Assembly: GCF_026619435.1 (NCBI RefSeq) | Contig: NZ_JAOVZQ010000001.1 | Location: forward strand, 1,681,501 to 1,745,500 | Length of the DNA: 64,000 nt | Source: Hoeflea ulvae | Lineage (GTDB): Bacteria; Pseudomonadota; Alphaproteobacteria; Rhizobiales; Rhizobiaceae | Direction of reading: 5' to 3' | In this document: positions 1 to 9,061 of the stretch, one piece after another | How positions within the stretch are numbered: position 1 is the stretch's first letter | How the letters are laid out: every line of letters begins with the position of its first letter | Position numbers and translations under genes: made by a program | Notes under the pieces: generated by a model | The model's database searches: none | What the model was told of the DNA's origin: nothing | The model's input: only the letters and a program-made list of their open reading frames with translations

Positions 1-918
1 CATCAGAACCGGGACGGCAATCACAATCACCAGGATATTGTCGGCGATCACCGAAAGATCGAGCGACAGCCCCACCGCCATGAAGAACAATCCGAGCAGG
101 ATGCCGCGAAACGGCTCGATATCGGCCTCGAGTTCATGCCTGTAGGAGGATTCGGCCAGCATCACGCCGGCGATGAAGGCGCCCAGCGCCATCGACAGGC
201 CGGCGACCTGCATCAGCGTTCCCGAGCCCAGAACCACAAACAGCGCCGCGGCAATCATCGCCTCCTTGGCGCCGGTTCCGGCAATCAATTGAAACAGCGG
301 ATTGAGCAGATAACGACCGGCCACCAGCAGGGCGGCAATGGCGCCGATGGTGACGGCGATGTCAACCAGCAGGGAACCGGAGTGATCCGCGGTCGTCGGC
401 GCAACCAGCGGGATCAGCGCCAGGATCGGCACGATGGCCAGATCCTGGAACAGCAGGATCGAAAAGGATTGCTGCCCGTATCGGGTGTTGAGGTCGCCGC
501 GCTCTTCCAGGATCTGGATGCCGAAAGCGGTGGACGACAGCGCCAGGCCGAAGCCGATCACGCTTGCCGCCGCCCAGGGTTGCCCGCCAATGGCAATGGC
601 GGCTGCAAACAACAGGGCGGCCGAGACCACGACCTGCATCAGCCCCAGTCCGAAAATGTCGCGGCGCATCTGCCACAGCCGTGACGGCTTGAGCTCCAGT
701 CCGATGATGAACAACAAGAGCACGACGCCGAGCTCGGCAAAATGCAGGATTCCCTCGCCATCGGTGATGATACGCAGCAGCGGACCGATCACGATTCCGG
801 CAGCAAGGTAGCCCAGGACGGTGCCAAGCCCTATCTTCTTGAACAGGGGAGCGGCGACGGTGGCACCGCACAGCAGGATCAGGCCTTCGGTGTAAAGGTT
901 GGCTTCGCCTGCGACCAT
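1..918 (-). CDS. CPA2-family monovalent cation:proton antiporter, N-terminal part (KefB/KefC-like), cut by window edge
   Basis: Reading the minus strand from ATG at 918 gives 306 uninterrupted codons that run off the window start. The product is almost entirely hydrophobic helices and begins MVAGEANLYTEGLILLCGAT. It has the features of the Na+/H+ exchanger domain of the CPA2 family: LGYLAAGIVIGPLL, the conserved GLALSSTAFGIQ stretch, FQDLAIVPILALIPL and LGAFIAGVMLAES. An AGGAG ribosome site lies 7 bases before the ATG. Family members exchange K+ or Na+ for protons across the inner membrane. Whether it has the C-terminal TrkA-N (KefB/C) domain lies outside the window, so ion specificity is unknown. 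Several overlapping plus-strand frames here are shadows. Confidence 0.9.
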   Translation of the reverse strand, partial: MVAGEANLYTEGLILLCGATVAAPLFKKIGLGTVLGYLAAGIVIGPLLRIITDGEGILHFAELGVVLLLFIIGLELKPSRLWQMRRDIFGLGLMQVVVSAALLFAAAIAIGGQPWAAASVIGFGLALSSTAFGIQILEERGDLNTRYGQQSFSILLFQDLAIVPILALIPLVAPTTADHSGSLLVDIAVTIGAIAALLVAGRYLLNPLFQLIAGTGAKEAMIAAALFVVLGSGTLMQVAGLSMALGAFIAGVMLAESSYRHELEADIEPFRGILLGLFFMAVGLSLDLSVIADNILVIVIAVPVLM

Positions 919-1020
919 TCAAGATGCTCCTGTTTTCAATTCCGGACCGCACGGACCATGATGGGCTTGATGCTTGACCCTCGGGACAATACATGAGAGC
1001 CAAGCGAAAGGCCAAAAAAC

Positions 1021-2355
1021 ATGAGCGAATCCAAACAATCTGAAGGCTTGCTGGCGACAGCCGAGCGACTTATCGAGCGCGCCCGCGCCGCCGGTGCCGA
1101 TCAGGCAGATGCGGTGGTGGTTCGCCGCCGGTCGCGATCTGCGTCCGTGCGCAATGGGCAGGTGGAAAACACCGAGTCGTCCGAATCGGATGATTTCAGT
1201 CTTCGCGTGTTTGTCGGGCAGAAGGTGGCAACCGTCCAGGCCGGTCACGGCGCCGATGAGGAAGCTCTTGCCACCCGTGCCGTCGCCATGGCCCGGGTGT
1301 CGCCTGAAGATCCCTATGCCTGTCTTGCCGATGCCGAAAGGCTGGCCCGGACCTGGCCTGATCTGGAACTGTTCGATTCCACCGAACCTCCGGCCGAAGC
1401 CCTGGTGGAGGCCGCAACCGCGGCCGAAGCTGCGGCACTGGATGTGTCCGGCGTGGCGAGCTCAATCGGCGCCGGGGCAGGCGCCGGGCTTTTCGGCATG
1501 GTCCTCGCCACCTCGCACGGTTTCTCGGGCGCCTTTGAGCGATCCGGGTTTTCGACATCGGTGAGTGTGATCGCCGGCGAAGGCGTCAAGATGGAGCGCG
1601 ATTACGATTTCGACAGCCGCGTCTTCCTCGCCGATCTTGATGATGCCGCAACCATCGGCCGCCGCGCCGGTGAACGGACGGTAGCCAAGGTCAATCCGCG
1701 CAAGGTCAAGACCGCGTCCAATGTCACCGTGGTTTTCGATCCGCGGGTGGCGCGCGGCCTGATCGGTCATCTGGTGTCGGCCATCAACGGCGCGTCGGTT
1801 GCCCGCAAGACCAGTTTTCTGCGCGACATGATGGGCAAGCAGGTGGCAATCGACGGGCTCACCCTGGTCGATGATCCCTTTGTCCGCCGCGGATCGGGTT
1901 CCCGTCCCTTCGATGGCGAGGGCATCTCCGAGGGTCCCCTGACCATGGTCGAGAACGGCGTGCTGCAGCAATGGTATCTCAGCACGTCGGTTGCGCGCGA
2001 ACTGGGACTGACCACCAATGGCCGCGCCGGTCGCGGCGGACCGTCTTCGAGCAATGTCCTCGTCACCCCGGGCCCGCAATCCGCGAAAGAGCTGATTGCC
2101 TCCGTCGGCAACGGCTTCTACGTCACCGAACTGATCGGACAGGGCGTCAATGCGATTACCGGAGAATACAGCCGCGGCGCGTCCGGCTTCTGGATCGAGA
2201 ACGGCGAGCTGACCTTCCCGGTGTCCGAAGTCACCATCGCGTCCAATCTCAAGGACATGTTCAAGCGCATGGTCCTGGCCAATGACATCGATCCCAAATA
2301 TTCGGTGGCGGCTCCGACCATTGCCGTGGAGGGCATGACGCTTGCCGGCGACTAG
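1021..2355 (+). CDS. pmbA: TldD/PmbA family metalloprotease subunit PmbA (TldE)
   Basis: The 444-residue product has the PmbA length and architecture: an N-terminal alpha/beta domain with an acidic VENTESSESDDFSLRVF segment at about 45-65, and a glycine-rich C-terminal barrel containing GRAGRGGPSSSNVLVTPG and GEYSRGASGFWIENGEL. PmbA lacks the HExxxH zinc motif of its partner TldD, and none is seen here. TldD-TldE complexes act as cytosolic proteases, known for microcin B17 maturation and CcdA degradation. The tldD partner is not in the window. The last 14 bases overlap the phosphatase gene that follows, so the two are probably cotranscribed. The order pmbA, CysQ-like phosphatase, DUF4170, LPS genes is common in rhizobia. 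Confidence 0.93.
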   Translation: MSESKQSEGLLATAERLIERARAAGADQADAVVVRRRSRSASVRNGQVENTESSESDDFSLRVFVGQKVATVQAGHGADEEALATRAVAMARVSPEDPYACLADAERLARTWPDLELFDSTEPPAEALVEAATAAEAAALDVSGVASSIGAGAGAGLFGMVLATSHGFSGAFERSGFSTSVSVIAGEGVKMERDYDFDSRVFLADLDDAATIGRRAGERTVAKVNPRKVKTASNVTVVFDPRVARGLIGHLVSAINGASVARKTSFLRDMMGKQVAIDGLTLVDDPFVRRGSGSRPFDGEGISEGPLTMVENGVLQQWYLSTSVARELGLTTNGRAGRGGPSSSNVLVTPGPQSAKELIASVGNGFYVTELIGQGVNAITGEYSRGASGFWIENGELTFPVSEVTIASNLKDMFKRMVLANDIDPKYSVAAPTIAVEGMTLAGD

Positions 2356-3148
2356 CGACTATGCAGACGACCTGGCATTGATGCTCGAAGCCTCGCGTCT
2401 GGCTGCGGACATCGCCATGTCGCATTTCCGCAAGGATCCGGAGGTCTGGTACAAGAACGAGGGCCGCTCCCCGGTCAGCGAAGCCGACATTGCCATCGAC
2501 CTGTTGCTGCGCAAGATGCTGACGGAATCACGGCCCGATTATGGCTGGCTGTCCGAGGAAGCCATCGACACCGAAGAGCGGCTGTCGCATCGCCGCGTTT
2601 TCATCATCGATCCGATCGACGGCACCCGCGCCTATGTCTCCGGCCGGCCGGACTGGTGTGTGAGCATCGGACTGGTCGAGGACGGCCGGCCGGTGGCCGG
2701 TGTGCTGGCAGCCCCCGCACGCGGCGAAGTCTGGCTTGCCCATCTGGGCGGCGGCGCGTTTCTGGATGGTGTCCCGCTGGCAATGGGGGACGCCGCGCCG
2801 TCGCAGACGCCTTTGCGCGTCGCCGTTCCCGATGTGGTTGCGACAGAAATGCGTCCCGGCGCGAAGGACAGTCTGGACAAGGTACCCGGCGGGCCCTCTC
2901 TGGCGCTGCGGGTGGCCGCGGTGGCGCAAGGCAGTCTCGACGGTCTCTACATTCGTCCGCGATCCAGCGAATGGGACCTGGCCGCTGCCGATTGCATGCT
3001 GGCTGAAACCGGCCATGTGCTCGTCGACAGGGAGGGCAATCGCCTGGTCTACAATGCGCCCGACCCGTCCCGCGGTCTACTCGTGGCAGCGTCGCACGAA
3101 CAGGCGCCGGGGCTGCTGGAGTTGCTGCGGCCAGCCAACGGGCATTGA
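2342..3148 (+). CDS. cysQ: Inositol monophosphatase-family protein, CysQ-like 3'(2'),5'-bisphosphate nucleotidase
   Basis: The 268-residue protein carries the signatures of the lithium-sensitive phosphatase family: the metal-binding glutamates in WLSEEAIDTEE (about 61-71), DPIDGTRAYVSG (about 84) and WDLAAADCML near residue 210. CysQ enzymes hydrolyse 3'-phosphoadenosine 5'-phosphate in sulfate assimilation; other family members act on inositol phosphates, so the substrate is inferred. The start is TTG at 2342, preceded by GGAGGG 8 bases upstream. The first in-frame ATG is 13 codons later and would shorten the helix that homologues keep. It overlaps pmbA by 14 bases and leads into the DUF4170 and LPS genes. 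Confidence 0.88.
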   Translation: MPATSDYADDLALMLEASRLAADIAMSHFRKDPEVWYKNEGRSPVSEADIAIDLLLRKMLTESRPDYGWLSEEAIDTEERLSHRRVFIIDPIDGTRAYVSGRPDWCVSIGLVEDGRPVAGVLAAPARGEVWLAHLGGGAFLDGVPLAMGDAAPSQTPLRVAVPDVVATEMRPGAKDSLDKVPGGPSLALRVAAVAQGSLDGLYIRPRSSEWDLAAADCMLAETGHVLVDREGNRLVYNAPDPSRGLLVAASHEQAPGLLELLRPANGH

Positions 3149-3214
3149 CCTTTCCCGGGAATTGCCGCAAACCGCGGCTTGATTGGCAGCATCGTTTATT
3201 CGTGGAGCAACCCC

Positions 3215-3463
3215 ATGCCCGATGGCAAAAACAAGCAGCTTCTACACCTCGTCTTTGGCGGCGAACTCTCCAACCTCGAATCGATGGAGTTCAGAGACCT
3301 GGACGCGCTCGACATCGTCGGGATATTTCCCGATTATGCGTCGGCCCTTCAGGCTTGGAAATCCAAGGCGCAAATGACCGTCGACAATGCCCATATGCGG
3401 TATTTCATCGTTCACATGCACCGGATGCTGGACCCGCACAACGAAAACAAGACCGCGTCTTAA
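3215..3463 (+). CDS. DUF4170 domain protein, small, function unknown
   Basis: This is an 82-residue protein starting MPDGKNKQLLHLVFGGEL. The ATG at 3215 is preferred over an upstream in-frame ATG at 3179 because GGAG sits 7 bases before it and the extra residues look unlike coding sequence. The body contains LDIVGIFPDYASALQAWKSKAQ and YFIVHMHRMLDP, typical of DUF4170, a family found in alphaproteobacteria beside lipid A/Kdo genes. It has no signal peptide or membrane segment. Its place between the CysQ-like and DUF374 genes suggests an accessory role in envelope lipid synthesis. That role is inferred from neighbours only. Confidence 0.85.
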   Translation: MPDGKNKQLLHLVFGGELSNLESMEFRDLDALDIVGIFPDYASALQAWKSKAQMTVDNAHMRYFIVHMHRMLDPHNENKTAS

Positions 3464-3483
3464 GGGCGCGGACGAAAGCCATT

Positions 3484-4251
3484 ATGACCAAACCGGACGC
3501 CGAGGCAGCGCCTAGGCTTCAACAGCTTAGCGAGAAGATGAACCGGCGTCGTCTGGGCAAGAAACTGTTGCAGTCCGAATGGATCCAGCGCACCGGCTCG
3601 GCGCTGATCCACTGGATGCTCGGTGCGATCTGGCGCAGCAATCGCGACAACGGCACCTCCACCGACTGGGAGGCGTTGATCGAGGGCGAATGGCCGGCGA
3701 TCTTTGCGCTGTGGCACGGCCAGCATCTGCTGGTGCCCTATGCCGCGCCATGCAACCGCAAATTCACCTCGCTCGTGTCGCGCAGCGCCGACGCCGAAAT
3801 CAATGCGCGTGTGCTGGCGCGCGCCGGGATCACGGTGATCCGCGGTTCCGGCGGGCGCGAGGCGCGCGCGGCTTCGGAAAAAGGCGGCGTCAAAGCCCTT
3901 ATCTCCATGCGCGACGCGCTTCGCAGCGGCATCAATGTGGTCATGATCGCCGATATATCCAAGGGCGAAGCACGCCTGTCGGGTGAGGGCATCATCACCC
4001 TGGCAAAAATCTCCGGCCGGCCGATTGTCCCGGTGGCGCTGGCGACAAGCCGCCGCCACGTGCTTGAGAAAACCTGGGACAAGACCACCATCAACCTGCC
4101 GTTCGGCACCAGAAGCGTGCGCCTGGCGCCGCCGATCTTCGTGTCCGCCAAGGCCGGCAGGGAAGAGATCGCCGAGAAGCGGGCGCAGCTCACCGCCGAG
4201 CTCAATCGTGTCACCGACGAAGCGATGCGCGCTGTCGAGGCCGCCACATGA
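3484..4251 (+). CDS. Lysophospholipid acyltransferase-like DUF374 protein
   Basis: The 255-residue product contains FALWHGQHLLVPYAAP near 75, resembling the acyltransferase His motif, then GSGGREARAASEKGG and SGEGIITLAKISGRPIVPVALATSRR, the conserved core of DUF374. These proteins belong to the LPLAT fold and usually sit directly before waaA in Rhizobiales. The acyl acceptor is unproven; lipid A or a lysophospholipid is likely. ATG 3484 gives the family N-terminus (MTKPDAEAAPRLQQLSEKMN); a longer open frame extends upstream but overlaps the DUF4170 gene in another frame. It shares ATGA with waaA, so translation is probably coupled. Confidence 0.87.
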   Translation: MTKPDAEAAPRLQQLSEKMNRRRLGKKLLQSEWIQRTGSALIHWMLGAIWRSNRDNGTSTDWEALIEGEWPAIFALWHGQHLLVPYAAPCNRKFTSLVSRSADAEINARVLARAGITVIRGSGGREARAASEKGGVKALISMRDALRSGINVVMIADISKGEARLSGEGIITLAKISGRPIVPVALATSRRHVLEKTWDKTTINLPFGTRSVRLAPPIFVSAKAGREEIAEKRAQLTAELNRVTDEAMRAVEAAT

Positions 4252-5591
4252 GCCGCGGCTGGGCTCGCGCGGCGCTGATTGGCTACCGCTGGTTCGGTGC
4301 GGGTCTTTATCCGCTGCTCGGTCCCTATCTCGCCATCCGTGCCGCCAAGGGCAAGGAAGAGCGCGGACGCCGCAAGGAGCGTTATGGGCTTTCCGACATC
4401 GACAGGCCTGCCGGCCCGCTGGTCTGGTTTCACGCCGCCAGTGTCGGGGAAACCACGGCGGTCGTTCCGCTGATCAGGGAAGTGCGCCGGCGCGGCATCT
4501 CGGTGGTGCTGACCACCGGCACGGTCACATCTGCAGGAGTGGCGCGCGAGCGGCTTGGCGACACGGTCATCCACCAATATGTGCCGCTTGATCTCAAGCC
4601 AGCGGTGTCGCGTTTCCTCAACCACTGGATGCCCGACCTGGCGATCATTGCGGAATCGGAAATCTGGCCGATGACCATCCTCGAGCTGGGTGTGCGCCGC
4701 ACGCCGCAGGTGCTGGTCAATGGCCGGCTGTCGGACCGGTCATTCGCACGCTGGAGCAAGCGTCCCAGCCTTGCCGACGCGCTGTTTGAAAATCTCTCTC
4801 ACGTCATTGCCCAGTCCGATCTGGATGCGGAGCGGTTTCTGGCGCTCGGCGCAAGGCCGGTCAGTGTGTCGGGCAATCTCAAGGTGGATACGACCGCGCC
4901 GCCATGGGATGCCGATGAACTGGCCAGGCTGCAGGCGCAGATCGGTGACCGGCCGACATGGGCAGCGATATCGACCTATGAGGGCGAGGACGAGATTGCC
5001 GCAGCCGTCCACCGGGCGCTCAAGCCGCGCCACAAGCAGCTGAGCATTCTGGTTCCGCGCCATCCCGATCGCGCCGATGCTGTCGAAGCCATGCTGGTGG
5101 CCCGGGGGCTGACGGTCGTGCGCCGTTCCAGCGGTGACGCCATCGATGCGTCGACCGATGTGTTTCTGGGCGACACCATTGGCGAGATGGGGCTGTATCT
5201 CAACCTGACCAAGGTGGTTTTTGTCGGAAAGTCGCTCAAGGGCGGCGGCGGACAGAACCCGCTCGAACCCGCCATGCTCGGCTGCTCGGTGCTGGCGGGC
5301 GAAAATGTCGACAATTTCCGCGAAAGCTATGCCAAGCTGATCACGAATGGCGGCGCGCGCTTTGTCCGGGATGGCGAAATGCTGGCCAAGTCGGTGCATT
5401 TCCTGCTGTCCAATCCGCAGGCCCGCCAGGCCATGGCCGAGGGCGGCGAGAAGACCCTGCGCGACATGCGCGGTGCGCTCAAGGCCACCATCCGCGCGCT
5501 TGAGCCCTATATCAATCCCCTGACTGTGAAAGCCCGGCTGCTGCCGCGCGAGAATGAGAATACGGAGAACCGGGCAGGCGGCCAATGGTAA
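4248..5591 (+). CDS. waaA: 3-deoxy-D-manno-octulosonic acid (Kdo) transferase, GT30
   Basis: The 447-residue protein transfers Kdo from CMP-Kdo to lipid IVA, linking lipid A to the core oligosaccharide on the cytoplasmic face of the inner membrane. The N-terminal membrane anchor region (about 5-25) leads to VWFHAASVGETTAVVPLIRE, whose glutamate in ASVGE is the expected catalytic base. The C-terminal half carries KSLKGGGGQNPLEPAMLGCSVLAGENVDNF, the CMP-Kdo-binding part of the GT-B fold. It overlaps the DUF374 gene by 4 bases and lpxK by 7, so the three form one translational unit. The number of Kdo residues added cannot be read from sequence. Confidence 0.95.
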   Translation: MSRGWARAALIGYRWFGAGLYPLLGPYLAIRAAKGKEERGRRKERYGLSDIDRPAGPLVWFHAASVGETTAVVPLIREVRRRGISVVLTTGTVTSAGVARERLGDTVIHQYVPLDLKPAVSRFLNHWMPDLAIIAESEIWPMTILELGVRRTPQVLVNGRLSDRSFARWSKRPSLADALFENLSHVIAQSDLDAERFLALGARPVSVSGNLKVDTTAPPWDADELARLQAQIGDRPTWAAISTYEGEDEIAAAVHRALKPRHKQLSILVPRHPDRADAVEAMLVARGLTVVRRSSGDAIDASTDVFLGDTIGEMGLYLNLTKVVFVGKSLKGGGGQNPLEPAMLGCSVLAGENVDNFRESYAKLITNGGARFVRDGEMLAKSVHFLLSNPQARQAMAEGGEKTLRDMRGALKATIRALEPYINPLTVKARLLPRENENTENRAGGQW

Positions 5592-6613
5592 GTGAAGCGC
5601 CTCCGTTCTGGTGGCAATCTGCCGGCGTCCAGTCGGCGCTGTTATCGCCCTTTGGCTGGATCTACGGCCGTGTGGCGCGCCGCATCATGGATCACCGGGT
5701 GCGCAAGGCCATTGGCGTCCCGGTCATCTGTGTCGGCAATTTCACGGTCGGCGGGTCGGGCAAGACTCCCACCGCACTGGCGCTGGCCGAGACTGCGATC
5801 GCCGGCGGGTTCACTCCCGGTTTCCTTTCGCGCGGCTATGGCGGCGGCGTCCGCCACGCCACCGTCGTTGATCCGGCCCGGGACACCGCGCGGCTGGTGG
5901 GAGACGAGCCGATGCTGCTTGCCGCCAAGGCGCTGACGGTGGTCTCGGCCGACCGGGTGGAGGGCGCCGAGCTGCTGGTTCGCAGCGGCGCTGACCTGAT
6001 CATTATGGATGACGGCTTTCAAAGCGCCCGGCTGGTTTTCGACCAGGCCTTGCTGGTGGTGGATGCTCGCCGTGGCATCGGCAATGGCTGCGTCTTTCCC
6101 GCCGGGCCGGTGCGCGCGCCGATCATGGACCAGGTCCGCCACGCCGATGCGCTGGTCGTGGTCGGTGAGGGCACTGGCGCCGATCCGATGATCCGGCTGG
6201 CCGCACGCGCCGCCAAGCCGATCCATCTCGCCCGTCTGCAGCCGCGCAATGCCGACGAGTTCAAGGGCCGGAATTGCCTTGCCTTCGCGGCGATTGGCGA
6301 TCCCGAGAAATTCTTTGCAACGCTCGAACGCGCCGATGTCCGTCTGGCGCGGCGGCAGGGATTTCCCGATCACCACCATTTCACCGATGACGAGATCAAT
6401 GATCTGCTTGCCGACGCCGAATTGTACGGTCTCGACCTGATCACCACGGAAAAGGATTATGTCCGGCTGCAGGCCGGCCATGGCCGGGCGCTTGACCTGG
6501 TTCAAAAGACCGCCGTGCTTTCGATCGATCTGGCCTTCGACAGTCCCGATGTTCCCGGCGCCATCATCAATGCGGCCGTGGCGGCATTCAAGCGGCGTCG
6601 CAACAGCAGCTAA
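5585..6613 (+). CDS. lpxK: Tetraacyldisaccharide 4'-kinase
   Basis: The 342-residue LpxK phosphorylates the 4' position of the lipid A disaccharide at the inner membrane. It shows the P-loop in GNFTVGGSGKTPTALALAE (about residues 52-65), the DDGFQ signature in LIIMDDGFQSARL near 140, and the late conserved segments QGFPDHHHFTDDEI and LITTEKDYVRL. An N-terminal hydrophobic stretch anchors it to the membrane. Its start overlaps the end of waaA. It ends 9 bases before the convergent DUF2093 gene, which closes the LPS operon. Confidence 0.96.
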   Translation: MVSEAPPFWWQSAGVQSALLSPFGWIYGRVARRIMDHRVRKAIGVPVICVGNFTVGGSGKTPTALALAETAIAGGFTPGFLSRGYGGGVRHATVVDPARDTARLVGDEPMLLAAKALTVVSADRVEGAELLVRSGADLIIMDDGFQSARLVFDQALLVVDARRGIGNGCVFPAGPVRAPIMDQVRHADALVVVGEGTGADPMIRLAARAAKPIHLARLQPRNADEFKGRNCLAFAAIGDPEKFFATLERADVRLARRQGFPDHHHFTDDEINDLLADAELYGLDLITTEKDYVRLQAGHGRALDLVQKTAVLSIDLAFDSPDVPGAIINAAVAAFKRRRNSS

Positions 6614-6622
6614 GCTCGCGCG

Positions 6623-6850
6623 TCAGCTCCGGCTTGGCAACAGGCCGGCGCGCTGGTCTGCGGTGACGGAGGCATGCACGTCGACATAGGCTTCCTGCCG
6701 CGCCACGCTCCAGTATTTCAGCTCTTCGATCGGAATTCTTTCGCCTGTCACGGCGCACACCACATGGGTGCCCGGCATCAGGATCTGAAAATCGCCATCC
6801 TGATAGCGAATCTTTGCCGGGCGGTCGCCGGGGCCTTCAAAACGGTTCAT
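6623..6850 (-). CDS. DUF2093 domain protein, small, function unknown
   Basis: This 75-residue protein, MNRFEGPGDRPAKIRYQDGD at its N-terminus, matches DUF2093, a short beta-rich family found in Rhizobiales next to lpxK. Conserved parts seen are FQILMPGTHVVCAVTGERIP and ELKYWSVARQEAYVD. It has no signal peptide or membrane segment. It converges on lpxK with 9 bases between stops and lies 91 bases downstream of mutL on the same strand. No function is known. Confidence 0.88.
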   Translation of the reverse strand: MNRFEGPGDRPAKIRYQDGDFQILMPGTHVVCAVTGERIPIEELKYWSVARQEAYVDVHASVTADQRAGLLPSRS

Positions 6851-6941
6851 GTCAGATTGCTCCCGTTGGGTTCAACCGCTGTATGCCGTCCCGCCTTCCA
6901 AATTGCAAGTTGGGGCGGCCGCGGTTGGAACAGGCATCACG

Positions 6942-8783
6942 TCAGCGGCGCGAAAACAGTTTTTCGATATCGGCGAGTTTCAACTCGATATAGGTCGGGC
7001 GGCCGTGATTGCACTGCCCCGATCCGGGGGTGCGCTCCATTTCGCGCAACAATGCATTCATTTCCTCAGGCATCAGCCGCCGTCCCGAGCGCACCGAGCC
7101 ATGGCAGGCCATGGTCGAGGCCACGGCTTCCAGCCGGTCGCGCAATCCGTCGGCGCTGTTCCACTCGGCGATTTCATCGGCAAGGTCACGCACCAGTCCG
7201 CCGACATCCGTCTCACCCAGCATGGACGGGGTTTCCCGCACGGCGATCGCGCCGGGTCCGAACCGCTCGAGCACCAGCCCGAATTCCGCCAGATCCCCGG
7301 CGCGGTCGGCCAGCCGGTCGCAATCATCTTCCGGCAGGTCGATGATCTCGGGCAGCAGCAGGATCTGCGACGGCACGGTTCCCGCCTGCAGCGCTTTCTT
7401 GAAACGCTCGAATACCAGTCGCTCATGGGCTGCGTGCTGATCAACGAGCACCAGCCCGTCGCTGGTCTGGGCGACGATGTAGTTCTCGTGGATCTGCGTG
7501 CGCGCGGCGCCGAGCGGATGGGCGATGGCGGCCTGGTCATGCTCGGCGTCGTCAACCCTTGCCGAGGGCATGGCCGCGCCCGAAATGTCCGGCTGGCCCT
7601 GTTCGCCAAACCCCTGCGGGGCATCACGCAGGGGCCGCGAGGGCGAATGATCCATCTGCCAGCCGGCAGCAACCGGCGGCCGGGCCAGTCCGCCGAACCG
7701 GCTCTGGGTCCAGCCGGCCTGGCTTTGTCCGGCCGCGGCCGGCTCAACCGACCGGAAGGCCTGAGCCAGGCTGACGCTGGCCGAGGGCGAGGCGCGATCT
7801 CCCTCGGCGCTCAACGCCTGACGGATCGCGCCGATGATCAGACCCCTGACCAGACCCGGATCCCTGAACCTGACATCGGCCTTTGCCGGGTGGACATTGA
7901 CATCGACCAGCGCCGGATCCAGCGTGATCCACAGCACCGCGACCGGATAGCGGCCGCGCGGCAAAGTGTCGGAATAGGCGGCGCGGATGGCCGTCAGGAT
8001 CTGCTTGTCCTGAACCGGGCGGCCATTGACGAAGGCATATTGCGACAGCGAATTTGCCTTGTTCCAGGTCGGCAGTCCGACATGGCCGGAAAGCCCGACG
8101 TCCTCGCGCATGGCATCGATTGCGATCGTGTTGGCGGCAAATTCCTTGCCCAGCACCTGGGCGATGCGGGCCAGCCGGTCTTCGCCGGTCGAGGGCAGCT
8201 CCAGCGTCGAGCGGTCCGGCCCCGACAAAGTGAACCGCACCGACGGAAAGGCGATGGCAATCCGCCGCACGATTTCGGTGATCGCTGCGGTTTCGGCGCG
8301 GTCGGATTTCAGGAACTTCAACCGGGCAGGGGTGGCAAAGAACAGGTCGCGCACCTCCACCGTCGTCCCCTGATTGGCCGCGGCCGGTTTGAGCGGAGTC
8401 GGAACCCCACCCGCCAGCGAGACTTCATTGGCATGGGCGGCATCTTTCGGCCGCGATCGCAGCGTCAGCCGCGCCACCGATCCGATCGAGGGCAGAGCTT
8501 CACCACGAAAGCCGAGTGTGCGGATGTCGTCGAGCCTCTGGTCGAGCTTCGAGGTGCAATGGCGGCGCACGGCGAGAGCCAGATCGTCGGCGTCCATGCC
8601 CAGCCCGTCATCAACCACCCGGACAAGCGCCTTGCCGCCGACGGCGGTGGCAATCTCGATCCTGCGGGCGCCGGCGTCGATGGCGTTTTCAACGAGTTCC
8701 TTCACAACGCTCGCCGGCCGCTCGATGACTTCACCGGCGGCGATCTGGTTGATCAGGGTCTCTGGCAGTTGATGGATGCGCAT
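6942..8783 (-). CDS. mutL: DNA mismatch repair protein MutL with endonuclease motif
   Basis: The 613-residue protein has a GHKL ATPase N-terminus: [41 protein letters not shown] and [20 protein letters not shown] within residues 1-150. A long proline/alanine-rich linker spans about 335-420. The C-terminal dimerisation domain contains [12 protein letters not shown], which fits the DQHA(X)2E(X)4E metal-binding motif of MutL nucleases, plus [12 protein letters not shown] and [11 protein letters not shown]. Alphaproteobacteria lack MutH, so this MutL probably nicks DNA itself. Its 5' end faces a 278-base intergenic region before the divergent PAS gene, in which no convincing promoter was identified. 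Confidence 0.97.
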   Translation of the reverse strand: MRIHQLPETLINQIAAGEVIERPASVVKELVENAIDAGARRIEIATAVGGKALVRVVDDGLGMDADDLALAVRRHCTSKLDQRLDDIRTLGFRGEALPSIGSVARLTLRSRPKDAAHANEVSLAGGVPTPLKPAAANQGTTVEVRDLFFATPARLKFLKSDRAETAAITEIVRRIAIAFPSVRFTLSGPDRSTLELPSTGEDRLARIAQVLGKEFAANTIAIDAMREDVGLSGHVGLPTWNKANSLSQYAFVNGRPVQDKQILTAIRAAYSDTLPRGRYPVAVLWITLDPALVDVNVHPAKADVRFRDPGLVRGLIIGAIRQALSAEGDRASPSASVSLAQAFRSVEPAAAGQSQAGWTQSRFGGLARPPVAAGWQMDHSPSRPLRDAPQGFGEQGQPDISGAAMPSARVDDAEHDQAAIAHPLGAARTQIHENYIVAQTSDGLVLVDQHAAHERLVFERFKKALQAGTVPSQILLLPEIIDLPEDDCDRLADRAGDLAEFGLVLERFGPGAIAVRETPSMLGETDVGGLVRDLADEIAEWNSADGLRDRLEAVASTMACHGSVRSGRRLMPEEMNALLREMERTPGSGQCNHGRPTYIELKLADIEKLFSRR

Positions 8784-9061
8784 GTGACCATGTTGAGGGA
8801 TTCGGTCTGCAACGCAATATTTGAAGCCGTGTGGCGCAGATAAATCTGTTTGCAGCTCTCTCAGCCTGGCCCTGGGAGGCCAACATCACATTCCACCAAG
8901 GATTTCTCGGTTGGCGTGGTTAATTTCGGCTTAACACTCCGATGCGATAATCGGGCGACATGAACTGGCTGCTTGTTCGAGGGGAAAATGTTCCGGACCC
9001 GGTGGGGTTGGTCACCAGATGAGTATTCCGGCCACCTGTTATTGCATCGGATAGAACTGAC

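Noticed and set aside
6849..8843. A 664-codon plus-strand open frame
   Set aside because: It is antisense to mutL, whose ATPase and endonuclease motifs are unmistakable.
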